A DNA stretch of 46,814 bases from Pirellulaceae bacterium (lineage in GTDB: Bacteria > Planctomycetota > Planctomycetia > Pirellulales > Pirellulaceae). The notes below the pieces were generated by a model. It saw nothing but the letters and a program-made list of their open reading frames with translations. It did no database searches and had not been told where the DNA came from. Positions 34,453 through 44,002 of this stretch are shown here, piece after piece (position 1 is the first letter of the stretch; every line of letters starts with the position of its first letter). Where the stretch lies: assembly GCA_030681235.1 (NCBI GenBank), contig JAUXWY010000011.1, forward strand, positions 1 through 46,814, read 5' to 3'. The position numbers and the translations under genes are program-made.

Positions 34453-34487
34453 GAAAAGACGAGGGCCACCCCGTTACCGGGAGGCCC
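34453..34487 (-). terminator. Probable intrinsic terminator of the prolyl oligopeptidase gene
   Basis: On the minus strand GGGCC-CCC pairs with GGG-GGCCC (34487-34463) with one mismatch and a 7-nt loop, followed by TCGTCTTTTC. It starts 60 nt after the stop at 34547. Confidence 0.6.
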
Positions 34488-34546
34488 CCGCAGCTAAACC
34501 ACTATAAAACCGACCCCGCCTGCCAGCAAGCAATGAAGCAGTCTTG

Positions 34547-36682
34547 TTACCGAGCAGAGCCAACGAGCTTCTCACTCAGGAACCGAAACGCCAAGGCTTG
34601 CATGTAGGCGGTTTGGCCGTTGTTGGCCGCTCCTCCGTGCCCACCTTCGATGTTTTCGAAGTACCGAACGGCATGCCCCTGCTGCTCCATGCGGGCGAAC
34701 ATTTTTCGCGCATGTCCCGGGTGGACTCGATCGTCCCTTGTCGATGTCGTGAACAACACTTCGGGATATTTGACGTCCGGCCGAATATTCTGATAGGGAG
34801 AAAACTTCTGAATATACGACCATTGCTTCGGGTCGTCCGGGTTGCCGTATTCGGCCATCCACGACGCCCCGGCCAGCAGTTGATGATAACGCCGCATGTC
34901 CAGCAACGGCACTTGGCAAACCGCCGCTTCGAACAGCTTGGGATACAGGGCGACCATGTTGCCGACCAAAAGCCCGCCGTTGGATCCGCCTTGAATCCCC
35001 AATTTCTCTGGTTTGGTAACTCTGCGGCGTACCAAGTCCTCCGCGACCGCCGCAAAGTCCTCGTAGGCTCGCAGGCGGTTCTCTTTCAAAGCCGCTTGAT
35101 GCCAGCGAGGTCCATATTCGCCACCGCCGCGAATGTTCGCCACCACGTAGACTCCCCCCTGACTTGTCCAAGCTCGGCCGACCACCGGATTGTAGCTCGG
35201 CGTCAACGAGATCTCGAAACCGCCGTAGCCATACAACAGAGTGGGATGTTGGCCGTTCAATTCCAAACCTTGGCGCGACACTTGAAAATAGGGTACTTTC
35301 GTTCCGTCTTGACTGACCGCGAAATGCTGTGTCACCTCCAAGCCGTCCGCGTTGTACATCGCCGGTAGGCTCTTCAAGCGTTCGGGGTCGGCGCCGATTT
35401 CGCCCAGCGCCAGCGTCGTGGGCGTCAGGTAATCATTGACCGTCATGAAGTAGGCATTCGATTCGTCCGAGTCGACCGGGCCTGCGGACACCGTCCCGAT
35501 CGCTGGCGCACCTTGCAAAGGTTGTTTGGACCAACCTTTTTGACCCGGCGTCAACACAAACAGCTTATTTTTAACGTCTTCCAAGACGTTCAGGATCACG
35601 TGGTCCTTGGTTGGGCTAAATCCTGCCAGCGACGAGTTTTCCGTCGGCGTGAACAGAACCGCAAAGTCTGTGCTGCCTTGCATGAAGCGTTCGAAGGGAA
35701 TCGCCAGCAAACTTCCAGCAGCATAGGTCAGACCGCCGACTTGCCAGGGCTCCCGAAGCTCCACATAGAAGAATTCGCGGTGAACGGACTTGTTCGCCGA
35801 GTTGGGTGCGTCGACCTTGACCAGTCCAGCATCGGTCACCAAAAAGAGCTCGTCGTAATAGAAACGAATGGCTCGGCTGACGAAATGCCGTTCGAAGCCG
35901 GGCGAATCATCGAAACTGGCTGATACCGACATGTCTTCGGGTTGGCCTTCGTAGATCACTTCGGCTTGCTCGAGAGGCGTGCCGCGTTTCCAACGCTTTG
36001 CGATCCGAGGGTAGCCCGAAGTGGTCATCGAACCCGGGCCAAAGTCCGTGGCCACGTAAACGTGGTCTTGGTCGATCCAAGTCATGCCACCTTTGGATTC
36101 CGGCAGTTGAAATCCGTCGGCAACAAACTGCCGCGTGGTCATGTCGAACTCGCGAACAATCGAAGCGTCTGCACCTCCACGCGACAACGTGATCAAGCAA
36201 CGTCGATAGTCAGGACGCAGCAGCGACGCGCCTTTCCAAACCCAGTTTTCGTGTTCCTGATCCGCAATTTCATCCAAGTCCAACAAAACTTCCCACTGTG
36301 GTTCCGCCTTGCGATACTGATCCAAGGTGGTGCGGCGCCAAATCCCGCGAACGTTTTTCTTATCGCGCCAAAAGTTGTAGTAGTATTCGCCCCGTTTCGA
36401 CACCATCGGAATTCTGGCGCTGGAATCCAGAATCGCCAACAAATCACTTTGCAAAGCCTGAAACGATGGGTCCGACTCGAAATGGGATTGCGTCAAAGCG
36501 TTTTTTCCGCGAACCCAGTCCAAGGCCGCGTCTCCCGCCACGTCCTCGAGCCAGAGAAACGGATCATCCGAAGCATCGTCTTGAACCGCCGTTGTCGTCA
36601 CCGTCACTTTACCCTTTTCTTCGTTTGGACCGCCGAAGGCGCCAACCCACAAACACCAACATCCCAACCAAAAAATCTGCAC
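34547..36682 (-). CDS. Prolyl oligopeptidase family serine peptidase (S9A), exported
   Basis: A 711-residue peptidase that cleaves short peptides after proline. A signal peptide (about 1-17, MQIFWLGCWCLWVGAFG) suggests export. A seven-bladed propeller region (about 80-440) precedes the alpha/beta-hydrolase domain. The triad is complete: Ser567 in GGSNGG, Asp in TRDDRVHPGHARK (650-651) and His682 in EGGHGG. DPFLWLEDV near the N-terminus is the usual family opening. The start codon is GTG at 36682, with AAAGGAAA 7 nt upstream. It is a single-gene unit closed by a terminator. Confidence 0.93.
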   Translation of the reverse strand: MQIFWLGCWCLWVGAFGGPNEEKGKVTVTTTAVQDDASDDPFLWLEDVAGDAALDWVRGKNALTQSHFESDPSFQALQSDLLAILDSSARIPMVSKRGEYYYNFWRDKKNVRGIWRRTTLDQYRKAEPQWEVLLDLDEIADQEHENWVWKGASLLRPDYRRCLITLSRGGADASIVREFDMTTRQFVADGFQLPESKGGMTWIDQDHVYVATDFGPGSMTTSGYPRIAKRWKRGTPLEQAEVIYEGQPEDMSVSASFDDSPGFERHFVSRAIRFYYDELFLVTDAGLVKVDAPNSANKSVHREFFYVELREPWQVGGLTYAAGSLLAIPFERFMQGSTDFAVLFTPTENSSLAGFSPTKDHVILNVLEDVKNKLFVLTPGQKGWSKQPLQGAPAIGTVSAGPVDSDESNAYFMTVNDYLTPTTLALGEIGADPERLKSLPAMYNADGLEVTQHFAVSQDGTKVPYFQVSRQGLELNGQHPTLLYGYGGFEISLTPSYNPVVGRAWTSQGGVYVVANIRGGGEYGPRWHQAALKENRLRAYEDFAAVAEDLVRRRVTKPEKLGIQGGSNGGLLVGNMVALYPKLFEAAVCQVPLLDMRRYHQLLAGASWMAEYGNPDDPKQWSYIQKFSPYQNIRPDVKYPEVLFTTSTRDDRVHPGHARKMFARMEQQGHAVRYFENIEGGHGGAANNGQTAYMQALAFRFLSEKLVGSAR

Positions 36683-36752
36683 GTGTATTTCCTTTATATT
36701 TCTTTGTGTAATTGCTCACCGATCCGCCGAAGGGCGTGACCCGAATTCTCTT

Positions 36753-37511
36753 TCATTTGGCTAGTCGCAGACGATTCGCTAGTACCGGACCTAGCTCGGG
36801 AATTGCCGTGACTTTTTCGATCGTTGCATCCAAGTTGTATCCCACACGTTGAAATTCGAACCAATCGTCGTCGACAATCAAGTAGCTGGCTCGCTCATCC
36901 CCGTCTCTGGGTTGGCCAACACTGCCGACATTGACCATGAGTTTATGTTCACCCGATCCGAATCCATCCGGCAAGTCGGCGGGCGACAAAAATCGACCGT
37001 CTGGGGTAAAGACGCCCGGAATATGCGTGTGCCCCTGGAAGCAAATGCGGGACACCAGGCAAAACATCCGCTCCAAGCGTCGTCGATTGCCCACGTCTTC
37101 CGGAAAAACATAGTCGGACATGGGACCGACCGGCGAACCGTGGACAAACATCAGTCCATCGCGGTGAACCACTCGAGGAAGTTGATTGAGAAATGCCCAC
37201 CGCGGAGCGCGATGTTCCGGCGCGCTGTTCAAAACCTGTCCCCGAGTCCACTCCATCGACCGCTCGGCCTGCGAGCTGAATCCTTCGGTCGGGAACAACA
37301 CGCCGTTTTCGTGATTGCCCAACACACAAAACTCAAAGCTTTGGCATACGAGGTCCAGACACTCGTTGGGGTTGGGCCCATAGCCCACAACGTCGCCCAA
37401 ACACCAAAACCGAGTCACATTTTTCTCAGAGGCATCATGCAGCACCGCTTCGAGCGCTTCCAAGTTGCCGTGAATGTCACTTAGGATCGCTGTCTTGGAC
37501 ACTTCCGGCAC
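36753..37511 (-). CDS. Calcineurin-like metallophosphoesterase, paralogue 1
   Basis: A cytoplasmic metal-dependent phosphoesterase of the YfcE-like kind, 252 residues. The binuclear metal motifs are all present: SDIHGN (about 11-16), CLGDVVGYGP, LGNHEN, VHGSP and QGHTHIPG. The substrate is unknown; related enzymes hydrolyse phosphodiesters or nucleotides. It is a close paralogue of the next gene upstream (37523), from which it is separated by 11 bp. The start is GTG; a GTG three codons downstream (37502) is equally possible and gives the same spacing to SDIHGN as in the paralogue. Confidence 0.85.
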   Translation of the reverse strand: MPEVSKTAILSDIHGNLEALEAVLHDASEKNVTRFWCLGDVVGYGPNPNECLDLVCQSFEFCVLGNHENGVLFPTEGFSSQAERSMEWTRGQVLNSAPEHRAPRWAFLNQLPRVVHRDGLMFVHGSPVGPMSDYVFPEDVGNRRRLERMFCLVSRICFQGHTHIPGVFTPDGRFLSPADLPDGFGSGEHKLMVNVGSVGQPRDGDERASYLIVDDDWFEFQRVGYNLDATIEKVTAIPELGPVLANRLRLAK

Positions 37512-37522
37512 CTGTTTGCGAA

Positions 37523-38323
37523 CTATCGGCCCGTCAACAACCGATCCCCCAACATATTGTCGAGGTCTTCGATCGCATAAATCTTCTGACGAGTCTTTTG
37601 CACATCATATTCCAAACGCACGTACGTCACCGTGCGATCGTCAGTATCCAAGATCACGTAACAGGATCGTGGATTGCCGTCCCGCGGCTGTCCCACGCTA
37701 CCAACATTGATCATTGCCCGTGAATCGGGCAAGCGAATCGTGTAAGTCCTGGGTCGACCCAATCGCGTGTCATCCGAATCGGTCTGGTCCGCCTCCTCAG
37801 GGGACATGAACGTCCGGTCTTCGAAGAATATTCCGGGTATGTGTGTATGTCCTTGAAAGCAGTATCGCTCAATCCTACCGAATAGAGCGGTCATCTTCCG
37901 GTCGTCGTACGAGTCTTCCGGAAAAACATATTCGTTCGTGGGTTCACGAGGCGAGCCGTGAACAAACAAGTACTCGCCGTCGAGAAATCGCAGGGGGAGG
38001 TCACCCAAGAACCCCCACCGTTGGTCAAAGTCGTCATCCGAACCCGACCCATTTTCGATCTGCGCCCTCGTCCAATAAATCGCCTGCAACGCCAGCGGGT
38101 TGAAGCCGTCCGGATCAAACAACGCGGCTTGATCATGATTCCCCAAAATCGTCCGCTGGCACTTCTTGCGGACCGTATCCAGACAATCGACTGGGTTGGG
38201 GCCATAGCCAATGATGTCCCCCAGACAAAAGATACTCTCGACGCCGCGGGCCGCAATGTCGGCCATGACCACCGTCAACGCCTCGAAATTCCCGTGGATG
38301 TCACTAATGATTGCTCGTTTCAC
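37523..38323 (-). CDS. Calcineurin-like metallophosphoesterase, paralogue 2
   Basis: Same family as its downstream neighbour, with SDIHGN, CLGDIIGYGP, LGNHDQAA, VHGSP and QGHTHIPGIF. It differs by an acidic insert (EEADQTDSDDTRLGRPRTY) after the last metal motif and by a longer C-terminus. It has 266 residues from the GTG at 38323 (VKRAIISDIHGN), which matches the paralogue's start. A longer reading from 38425 would add 34 unrelated residues. The tandem arrangement points to a local duplication followed by divergence. Confidence 0.83.
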   Translation of the reverse strand: MKRAIISDIHGNFEALTVVMADIAARGVESIFCLGDIIGYGPNPVDCLDTVRKKCQRTILGNHDQAALFDPDGFNPLALQAIYWTRAQIENGSGSDDDFDQRWGFLGDLPLRFLDGEYLFVHGSPREPTNEYVFPEDSYDDRKMTALFGRIERYCFQGHTHIPGIFFEDRTFMSPEEADQTDSDDTRLGRPRTYTIRLPDSRAMINVGSVGQPRDGNPRSCYVILDTDDRTVTYVRLEYDVQKTRQKIYAIEDLDNMLGDRLLTGR

Positions 38324-38509
38324 CAGGTCCCATTCCCGTTTGACCAGCCGCAAATCTTCGAATGCCGCAAACTCATACCCGGTCGTTAGTTTACGTTTTG
38401 TACCACTCCTTGCAATCCAAGGCACTCACAATCCATTGAACAATTCCGGTTCGATCGCCACAATCGGTCGCTTCCGATCCCAACCCGGCTCCTGTCCAAT
38501 AAAGAATCC

Positions 38510-39460
38510 ATGGCCTCGCCAAATCCGCTCCTATTGACCATCGATTGCTGCGACCAACACGCGACGGTCGGTCTGGTTTCCGGCAATCGAATTGTCGCAG
38601 TCGCACAAACACCGCCCCAGGTTCGGACCGCCGTCAGTTTGGTTCCGACAATCCATCTGCTCTATCAACAAGCCAGCGAAACGCTGGGCAATACGAAAAC
38701 GATCGCCGTGACCTACGGGCCCGGATCGTTCACCAGCCTCCGCATCGGCCTGACCGTCGCCAAATCGATCGCCTACGCCGGCCATTTGCCGCTGATCGGA
38801 GTCAATTCTCTAGATGTATTGCTTTTGGCGGGACGTGATGCCTGCCGTCGGCAGAACTCGTCGACCGCTACGGGGCCGACCGGAGCACCGCCCCAGGAAT
38901 CGCATTGCTGGGTCGGACGAGCCGCCAAGGCCGCCTATCGCAGCCAGAGCTACCAAAAAGATGTCGAGTTGATTGCCGATGGAGCGGACTCGCTAGACCT
39001 GTTGATGGTCCAGCAACGGTTGACCGAATACAATCGGTTCCGGACCCAAGGAGGCTCGAACCAACTTTCGGATGAATCCCGCTTGAACGATTGGGCCTGT
39101 GGCCAACCCGAACCGTCCTTGACCGTGTTGTCGGAAGACGTTGCCACCGCCAAGCTGTGGCGGACGATTCGCGGCACGCGGCTTGGCGCTACTAAAGGAG
39201 GGCTCGAACGAATTGTGGAAAAGACTGGGAACTCTCGGCAAATCCTCGTCGGAGATTTCCCCTTCGAGAGCCAGGTAGATTCCACCGGAGCCAACACGAT
39301 GGTTTTTCGGGCTCCGCTGCCAACGCCCGCCGAAGCCGTGGCCGCCATGGCGCGACTCGCCTGGGAAACGGTGCTGGTCATTAGCCCGGAATCGCTTGAT
39401 CCGATGCTGGTTCAACCGGTCTACTATCGAGTCAGCGCCGCAGAAGACCAACTCCGCTAA
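38510..39460 (+). CDS. tsaB: tRNA threonylcarbamoyladenosine biosynthesis protein TsaB
   Basis: A non-catalytic partner of TsaD in making t6A on tRNAs that read ANN codons. The ASKHA fold opening LLTIDCCDQHATVGLV lies at the N-terminus, and the diagnostic YGPGSFTSLRIGLTVAKSIAY lies at about 69-88. It has 316 residues, longer than the usual ~230, with a divergent, Gly/Arg-rich C-terminal half. tsaD and tsaE are not in the window. It is divergent from the metallophosphoesterase pair. Confidence 0.85.
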   Translation: MASPNPLLLTIDCCDQHATVGLVSGNRIVAVAQTPPQVRTAVSLVPTIHLLYQQASETLGNTKTIAVTYGPGSFTSLRIGLTVAKSIAYAGHLPLIGVNSLDVLLLAGRDACRRQNSSTATGPTGAPPQESHCWVGRAAKAAYRSQSYQKDVELIADGADSLDLLMVQQRLTEYNRFRTQGGSNQLSDESRLNDWACGQPEPSLTVLSEDVATAKLWRTIRGTRLGATKGGLERIVEKTGNSRQILVGDFPFESQVDSTGANTMVFRAPLPTPAEAVAAMARLAWETVLVISPESLDPMLVQPVYYRVSAAEDQLR

Positions 39461-39495
39461 AGATTTCGCCAGTGCCAGGGCAATTTCGCGATCGC

Positions 39496-39534
39496 GCTGG
39501 TGTACCAGCTTCAGCCTACACCAGTGTTCGCTAA
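39496..39534. repeat. Collapsed copy of the palindromic repeat
   Basis: GCTGGTGTACCAGCTTCAGC is followed at once by CTACACCAGTGTTCGCTAAA. The two outer arms are present, but the loop and inner part of the right arm are gone. The right flank (TTGGCTTTGCA) matches the flanks of the full copies. It lies between tsaB and comF, both on the plus strand. Confidence 0.65.
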
Positions 39535-39653
39535 ATTGGCTTTGCATCTGCCGACCAGAGGCCCGATGGACTCTGTCGGCAGCCCAATCGGCGGTGTAAT
39601 ATTTTAGAACTTGCTGATTCGAACGGGAGCATACGAGTAGGTGGGAGGCGAAG

Positions 39654-40454
39654 ATGTTCGACGGAAAATTTTGGCGACAGGCGCCGACGTTGGCGGTTGC
39701 GGAAATGGCCGACTTGCTTTTTCCGTGCCATTGTCTGCTCTGTGACCAGGCACTCGACCAGCCCTTTCAAATGCCTTTGTATTGCGAGCCTTGCCGGACT
39801 CAAGTCACGACGCCTTTGGAGGGCACCTGTTTTCGTTGCGGCATACGCTTGCCATTTCGTGTCGACGCGGAGCAGGGCGTGCCAATGGTCACACGCATTC
39901 AGACCCTGAAGGGATGTCCGGATTGCCGACGCAAGAAATGGGCCTTTGATCGAAGCATCGCGGTTGCCAGCTATGAAGGTCGGTGGCGGGAGCACGTCTA
40001 TCGCCTCAAACGGACCCATCATAGTGCCGACGCGTTTCAAGCGGGCAAGCTCTTGGGCGAACGATTGCTGGCGTGTGAATGGTGGACCGACTATCAAGTT
40101 CTGGTGCCGTTGCCTCTCCATTGGCGCCGACGATTTACTCGTGGCTTTAATCAAGCCGAAAAGATTGCCGAAGGCATCGCGACGGTCCTGCCCTTACCTA
40201 TTTTCAATCGGGCCCTGGTGGCGGATCGTTATGCGAGCAAACAAGGGACGCTGGCCGCTGCGGCCCGATTGATCAACGTCCAAAACACCATGAAGTTGGG
40301 GCCGGCCGCTGCTGGATTGCGGCAGAAGCAAGTCATCCTGATCGATGATGTTTTGACAACCGGAGCGACCGCCAACGTGGCGGCGCGATTGTGCCGCCAG
40401 GCGGGAGCCAAGCGAGTGGCGGTCGCGGTGGTCGCTCGGGCCGGTCGGTTCTAG
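39654..40454 (+). CDS. ComF family protein (zinc ribbon plus phosphoribosyltransferase domain)
   Basis: A 266-residue protein of the ComF/GntX family, whose members take part in DNA uptake in some bacteria; its role elsewhere is unclear. The N-terminal zinc site has four Cys pairs (PCHCLLC, CEPC, CFRC, CPDC). The C-terminal PRTase domain carries VILIDDVLTTGATAN, the PRPP-binding motif, and RGFNQAEKIAEGIA. GGGAGG 6 nt upstream gives a clear start. It overlaps the convergent TPR lipoprotein gene by four bases. Confidence 0.9.
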   Translation: MFDGKFWRQAPTLAVAEMADLLFPCHCLLCDQALDQPFQMPLYCEPCRTQVTTPLEGTCFRCGIRLPFRVDAEQGVPMVTRIQTLKGCPDCRRKKWAFDRSIAVASYEGRWREHVYRLKRTHHSADAFQAGKLLGERLLACEWWTDYQVLVPLPLHWRRRFTRGFNQAEKIAEGIATVLPLPIFNRALVADRYASKQGTLAAAARLINVQNTMKLGPAAAGLRQKQVILIDDVLTTGATANVAARLCRQAGAKRVAVAVVARAGRF

Positions 40455-41497
40455 CGCAGAAGTTCCCAGCGACCCACTTGATCGCGAGCCAGTGGACGAA
40501 ACTTGGGACGTTCGGTCATGGGGTAAAGGGTTGCCAACGGTGTTTGCTGATCATCCGAACCTTGACCCCAGCCCGGATGTTCGGTGGTTGCGATCCGGGT
40601 CGCCAGAGGATTCCAGTCGAACGGCCCTTCACCGGCGGTTGGAGTTGTCTCGGCCGTGATCTCTTGATGCAGTTGAGCCAACATCACACAGCACTTGGGG
40701 TCTTGATCTCCTCCGGCGTGATACCACTGCTGTAGCGTTTGAATCGCGTCGCGCTTGCGATTCATCTGGTAGAGCGCTTCGGCTTCCAAAACCACGACCC
40801 GCGACGGACGTTGCCCATTGGGATAAATCGCATTAAGCCGCTGGACGATGCTCCACGCTCGGTTTGGGCGACCTTGGCAAAAATAGATCTGGCACAGGAG
40901 CTCGAGCAATTCCTCGCTCGCCGGTTGACGCGATTCGGCTTGATAGGCATCGGCCAAGGCCTCGTCGTACCGTCCTTGTGCATGATGAATCTTCGCGCGA
41001 AGCAACCAGGCCGCCGCCAATTGCCGGTCGGTTCGCAGGACTTGCTCCAATTGCTCCAGCGCCGCGTCGCCGAAGCCCTGCGCGGACAAACTGTGAGCCA
41101 ATCGCAGCCGCAGGTCCACATTGTTTTGGTCGTACTTCAGGCCTTGCCGCAGCGTCGTTGTGGCCGCCGCGTGTTCGCTTTGACCGGTGTATTGATTGGC
41201 CAGTTCCAAGTAATTGCGAATGTCCGACGGCCAGATTCGAATCGCTTCTTGAAAGGATTCGATCGCTTGCGAGGCAGCTCCCCGGCCCGCCCATTCACTG
41301 CCATTGCGCGAGATCTGACGACTGGCGCTGATCCGCTCTTCCCGATTGCCCCACATCAGGTTTTGGCCCACGGTCGATTTCCAAGCGGCCGACGAAAACA
41401 GTGTGGAGCATCCGTTGCTGCTAGCAAGCAGGCCCAGCGATAAAACTAACGCCGCATTCCCTGTCGTTTGCCGGCAGACGACAGCAAGCCAGCGCAT
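40451..41497 (-). CDS. TPR-repeat lipoprotein
   Basis: A 348-residue exported protein. The signal (ALVLSLGLLASSNGCS) has a lipobox-like SNGC, so it is probably a lipoprotein facing the periplasm or outer membrane. From about residue 70 to 265 it has five or six TPR units (AIESFQEAIRIWPSDIRNYLEL, AATTTLRQGLKYDQNNVDLRLRLA, ALEQLEQVLRTDRQLAAAWLL, ALADAYQAESRQPASEELLEL). The C-terminal ~70 residues are disordered and Pro/Thr-rich. TPRs bind other proteins; the partner is unknown. Confidence 0.75.
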   Translation of the reverse strand: MRWLAVVCRQTTGNAALVLSLGLLASSNGCSTLFSSAAWKSTVGQNLMWGNREERISASRQISRNGSEWAGRGAASQAIESFQEAIRIWPSDIRNYLELANQYTGQSEHAAATTTLRQGLKYDQNNVDLRLRLAHSLSAQGFGDAALEQLEQVLRTDRQLAAAWLLRAKIHHAQGRYDEALADAYQAESRQPASEELLELLCQIYFCQGRPNRAWSIVQRLNAIYPNGQRPSRVVVLEAEALYQMNRKRDAIQTLQQWYHAGGDQDPKCCVMLAQLHQEITAETTPTAGEGPFDWNPLATRIATTEHPGWGQGSDDQQTPLATLYPMTERPKFRPLARDQVGRWELLR

Positions 41498-41614
41498 GGG
41501 GGACGTCCCAACCTATGAAGACACAATTGCTCGCCGTCAGAGAACGTGGCCACACAGACACGAACTTGGGCTCGTTGGCGTCTTAGCAGATTCAGCGCGA
41601 GGTGCCCAGATCGG

Positions 41615-42574
41615 TTATTCCGGGAACAGTTGGGTCGAGAGGTAACGTTCGCCAAGGTCGGGAAGAACGACGACGATCATCTTGCCGCGATTTTCTTCTA
41701 GTTTCGCCAGTTGTAGCGCGGCCCACGCGGCAGCTCCACACGACACACCACAGAACAGGCCTTCTTTAGTGGCCAAGTCTCTGGCCGTTTGGACCGCGTC
41801 TTCGTCTTTGACTTGAATCACTTGATCAATGATGTCCAAGTTCAACACGCCGGGAACAAAACCGGCTCCAATTCCTTGGATGGTATGGCGACCCGGTTGA
41901 ATGGGCTGTCCGTTGAGTTTCTGCGTGATGACCGGGCTATTGGCAGGTTCGACCGCGTAGGATTTGAGGCTTGGCTTTCGCTTCTTCAGTACCTCCGAAA
42001 CGCCCGTGATCGTGCCGCCGGTGCCGACCCCAGCGACAAACAAATCAATCTGACCATCGCAGTCCCGCCAAATTTCCTCCGCCGTGGTACGGCGATGAAT
42101 CTCAGGATTGGCGGGATTGTTGAACTGTTGCGGCATGAAATAATTCGGGTTCTGTTCGGCCAATTCCGTTGCCCGGCGGACAGCGCCAGGCATGCCTTCG
42201 GCAGCTGGAGTCAGGACCAATTCCGCGCCCAAGGCTTTGAGCAACCGTCGTCGCTCGACGGTCATGCTTTCTGGCATACAGACTTTGAGTTTGTACCCGC
42301 GCGCGGCACAGACATATGCCAACGCAATACCCGTGTTGCCGCTGGTCGGTTCGATGATCACCGTATCGGACTTGATCAAGCCGTCTCGTTCGGCCGCGTC
42401 GATCATTGCCCGACCGATGCGGTCTTTGACGCTCCACAAGGGGTTCATGTTTTCGACTTTGGCGACGACATCCGCGACACAGCCGGCAGTCACTCGCTGC
42501 AATCGGACCAACGGTGTCGAGCCAATACACTCAGTAATACTTTCACGAATGCCGCTTGCCATAAGAGTTGCCAT
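41615..42574 (-). CDS. cysK: Cysteine synthase A (O-acetylserine sulfhydrylase)
   Basis: A PLP enzyme that makes cysteine from O-acetylserine and sulfide. It has 319 residues. The PLP lysine is Lys50 in [11 protein letters not shown] (usually NPxxSVKDR). The substrate-binding [10 protein letters not shown] and the phosphate-cradle [10 protein letters not shown] are intact, and the C-terminal [10 protein letters not shown] is typical of CysK. AAGG spaced 8 nt supports the start. It stands alone, in the same orientation as the TPR lipoprotein gene downstream and the methyltransferase gene upstream. Confidence 0.95.
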   Translation of the reverse strand: MATLMASGIRESITECIGSTPLVRLQRVTAGCVADVVAKVENMNPLWSVKDRIGRAMIDAAERDGLIKSDTVIIEPTSGNTGIALAYVCAARGYKLKVCMPESMTVERRRLLKALGAELVLTPAAEGMPGAVRRATELAEQNPNYFMPQQFNNPANPEIHRRTTAEEIWRDCDGQIDLFVAGVGTGGTITGVSEVLKKRKPSLKSYAVEPANSPVITQKLNGQPIQPGRHTIQGIGAGFVPGVLNLDIIDQVIQVKDEDAVQTARDLATKEGLFCGVSCGAAAWAALQLAKLEENRGKMIVVVLPDLGERYLSTQLFPE

Positions 42575-42655
42575 GCTTGAACCTTCCCGAAATAACCTGG
42601 TCCGCAGAAAAACACCTGCAAAGCTTGTGCCCTCGGCCCAGCTTATCGTTTTGAG

Positions 42656-44002
42656 CTATTTGTGTCCAGCGATCTGAGAGGCCTCGGACCAATAGGACGC
42701 GCGCTGCGGGTTGTAATGCGGTGCAGGGACCGACAAACGCGGGATTTGATCAGCAGCGGCATACGGGTGGTGGTCGCGGTGGAAGTCGACCAAGGTGCCT
42801 TGGTGTTCCACCAAGACTTGCTCGCAGCGGATACCAACGTCCTGCATCTCCAGTAGCACATCCTGGGCCCGCCAAGCCATCGGAATAATGATCACGTCGA
42901 CCTGATTCTCCAACAAGTAATCACGGAACAGGATGCGTTGCCCCTGGCCCGGCACAAAGGTATCCACTTTGGCCGGATCGGAATCGACAACGATTGGAAA
43001 ACGCTCGGCATCCAAACGATAGCGATTGATGAAGACGGCGGCTTTGCCGGTCCCGCCCCAAATGGCAATCCGTTTTCTCTGGCCGAGCATTTGTTCCAAC
43101 TGGATGGCCAGGACCTCCGAACTGACTTGAGCTTGCATCCGGAAATCCGCGGCCTGATTATCAATTTCAAGCCAAGGATGTTGGCTACCGACCCGGAAGA
43201 TTCCGCTGACGACTTCGCGATTGTAGTTGTGTGTCAACAATTCAATTTCGTGCGATGTCCGCTGGATCATTTTTGTAAACGACGGAGTGGTGAAGTGCGA
43301 ATAATGTTCATAATAAAAGTCCACGACCCGACCGTGTTCGATGGCGCGATCGACGCAAGGGGTTTCGAGATAGATCCGAGTGCGCAGATTGAACCGCGAA
43401 GCATAAAACTGAATGGCCTGGAGGAAGCCCAACGGATTGAGCAGATGTTCGATCACATGGCGACAAATCAGCAGATCGGGCTGATACTGCTCCAGGTGCT
43501 TTTCGGGCAAGAACAACTCGTTGCGGCCTTGAAACAATCCCTCGGTCGAAAATGCTCCGCTTGGATCGAATCCTAGGAACCGGCACCCGCGACGTTTCGC
43601 GGCCATATGCCGCAGCAAGTGTCCTTCGCCGCAGCCAATCTCGATCGCGGTGCCGCCGTCCGGCAAATAACCCGACAACAGATCGGCCGTTTGGATCAAG
43701 TGGTTGGTCCAAATCGCGCCGCGATTGAACATCAGGTTCGGCTTCTCATCGTACGGCACGTTTTCATAACAAAAGTCGCGATTGTAAACATGTCCACAAT
43801 CGGTACAGCGCACAAAAGAGTGTGGCAGTTGCTGCATGGCCTTGGCTTGTTCCTCGCTGCGGGGCCAGGCGATGGTCGCCAGGGGTTGCCGAAACGGATC
43901 GAGAAATGCCACGGCCAATTGATGGCCACATGCCGGGCAGGGGGAAATCTGAGCGACGGAACGATTGGGCGTGTGCATCGAAGAAAACCTATTGTTGTGC
44001 AT
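42656..44002 (-). CDS. Zinc-site SAM-dependent methyltransferase, sugar C-methyltransferase-like
   Basis: A 448-residue protein with the layout of sugar C-methyltransferases (NovU/TylCIII type). Cys22/Cys25 and Cys66/Cys69 form a zinc-binding N-terminal domain. Class I SAM motif AIEIGCGEGHLL lies at 119-130 and RHVIEHLLNP around 180-190. The C-terminal domain has a second Rossmann-like fold with IAIWGGTGKAAVFI and VVDSDPAKVDTFVPG. That C-terminal domain is typical of the family. The start overlaps the stop of the GT41 gene by 14 bases, so the two are co-translated. An alternative ATG lies at 43978. Confidence 0.8.
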   Translation of the reverse strand: MHNNRFSSMHTPNRSVAQISPCPACGHQLAVAFLDPFRQPLATIAWPRSEEQAKAMQQLPHSFVRCTDCGHVYNRDFCYENVPYDEKPNLMFNRGAIWTNHLIQTADLLSGYLPDGGTAIEIGCGEGHLLRHMAAKRRGCRFLGFDPSGAFSTEGLFQGRNELFLPEKHLEQYQPDLLICRHVIEHLLNPLGFLQAIQFYASRFNLRTRIYLETPCVDRAIEHGRVVDFYYEHYSHFTTPSFTKMIQRTSHEIELLTHNYNREVVSGIFRVGSQHPWLEIDNQAADFRMQAQVSSEVLAIQLEQMLGQRKRIAIWGGTGKAAVFINRYRLDAERFPIVVDSDPAKVDTFVPGQGQRILFRDYLLENQVDVIIIPMAWRAQDVLLEMQDVGIRCEQVLVEHQGTLVDFHRDHHPYAAADQIPRLSVPAPHYNPQRASYWSEASQIAGHK

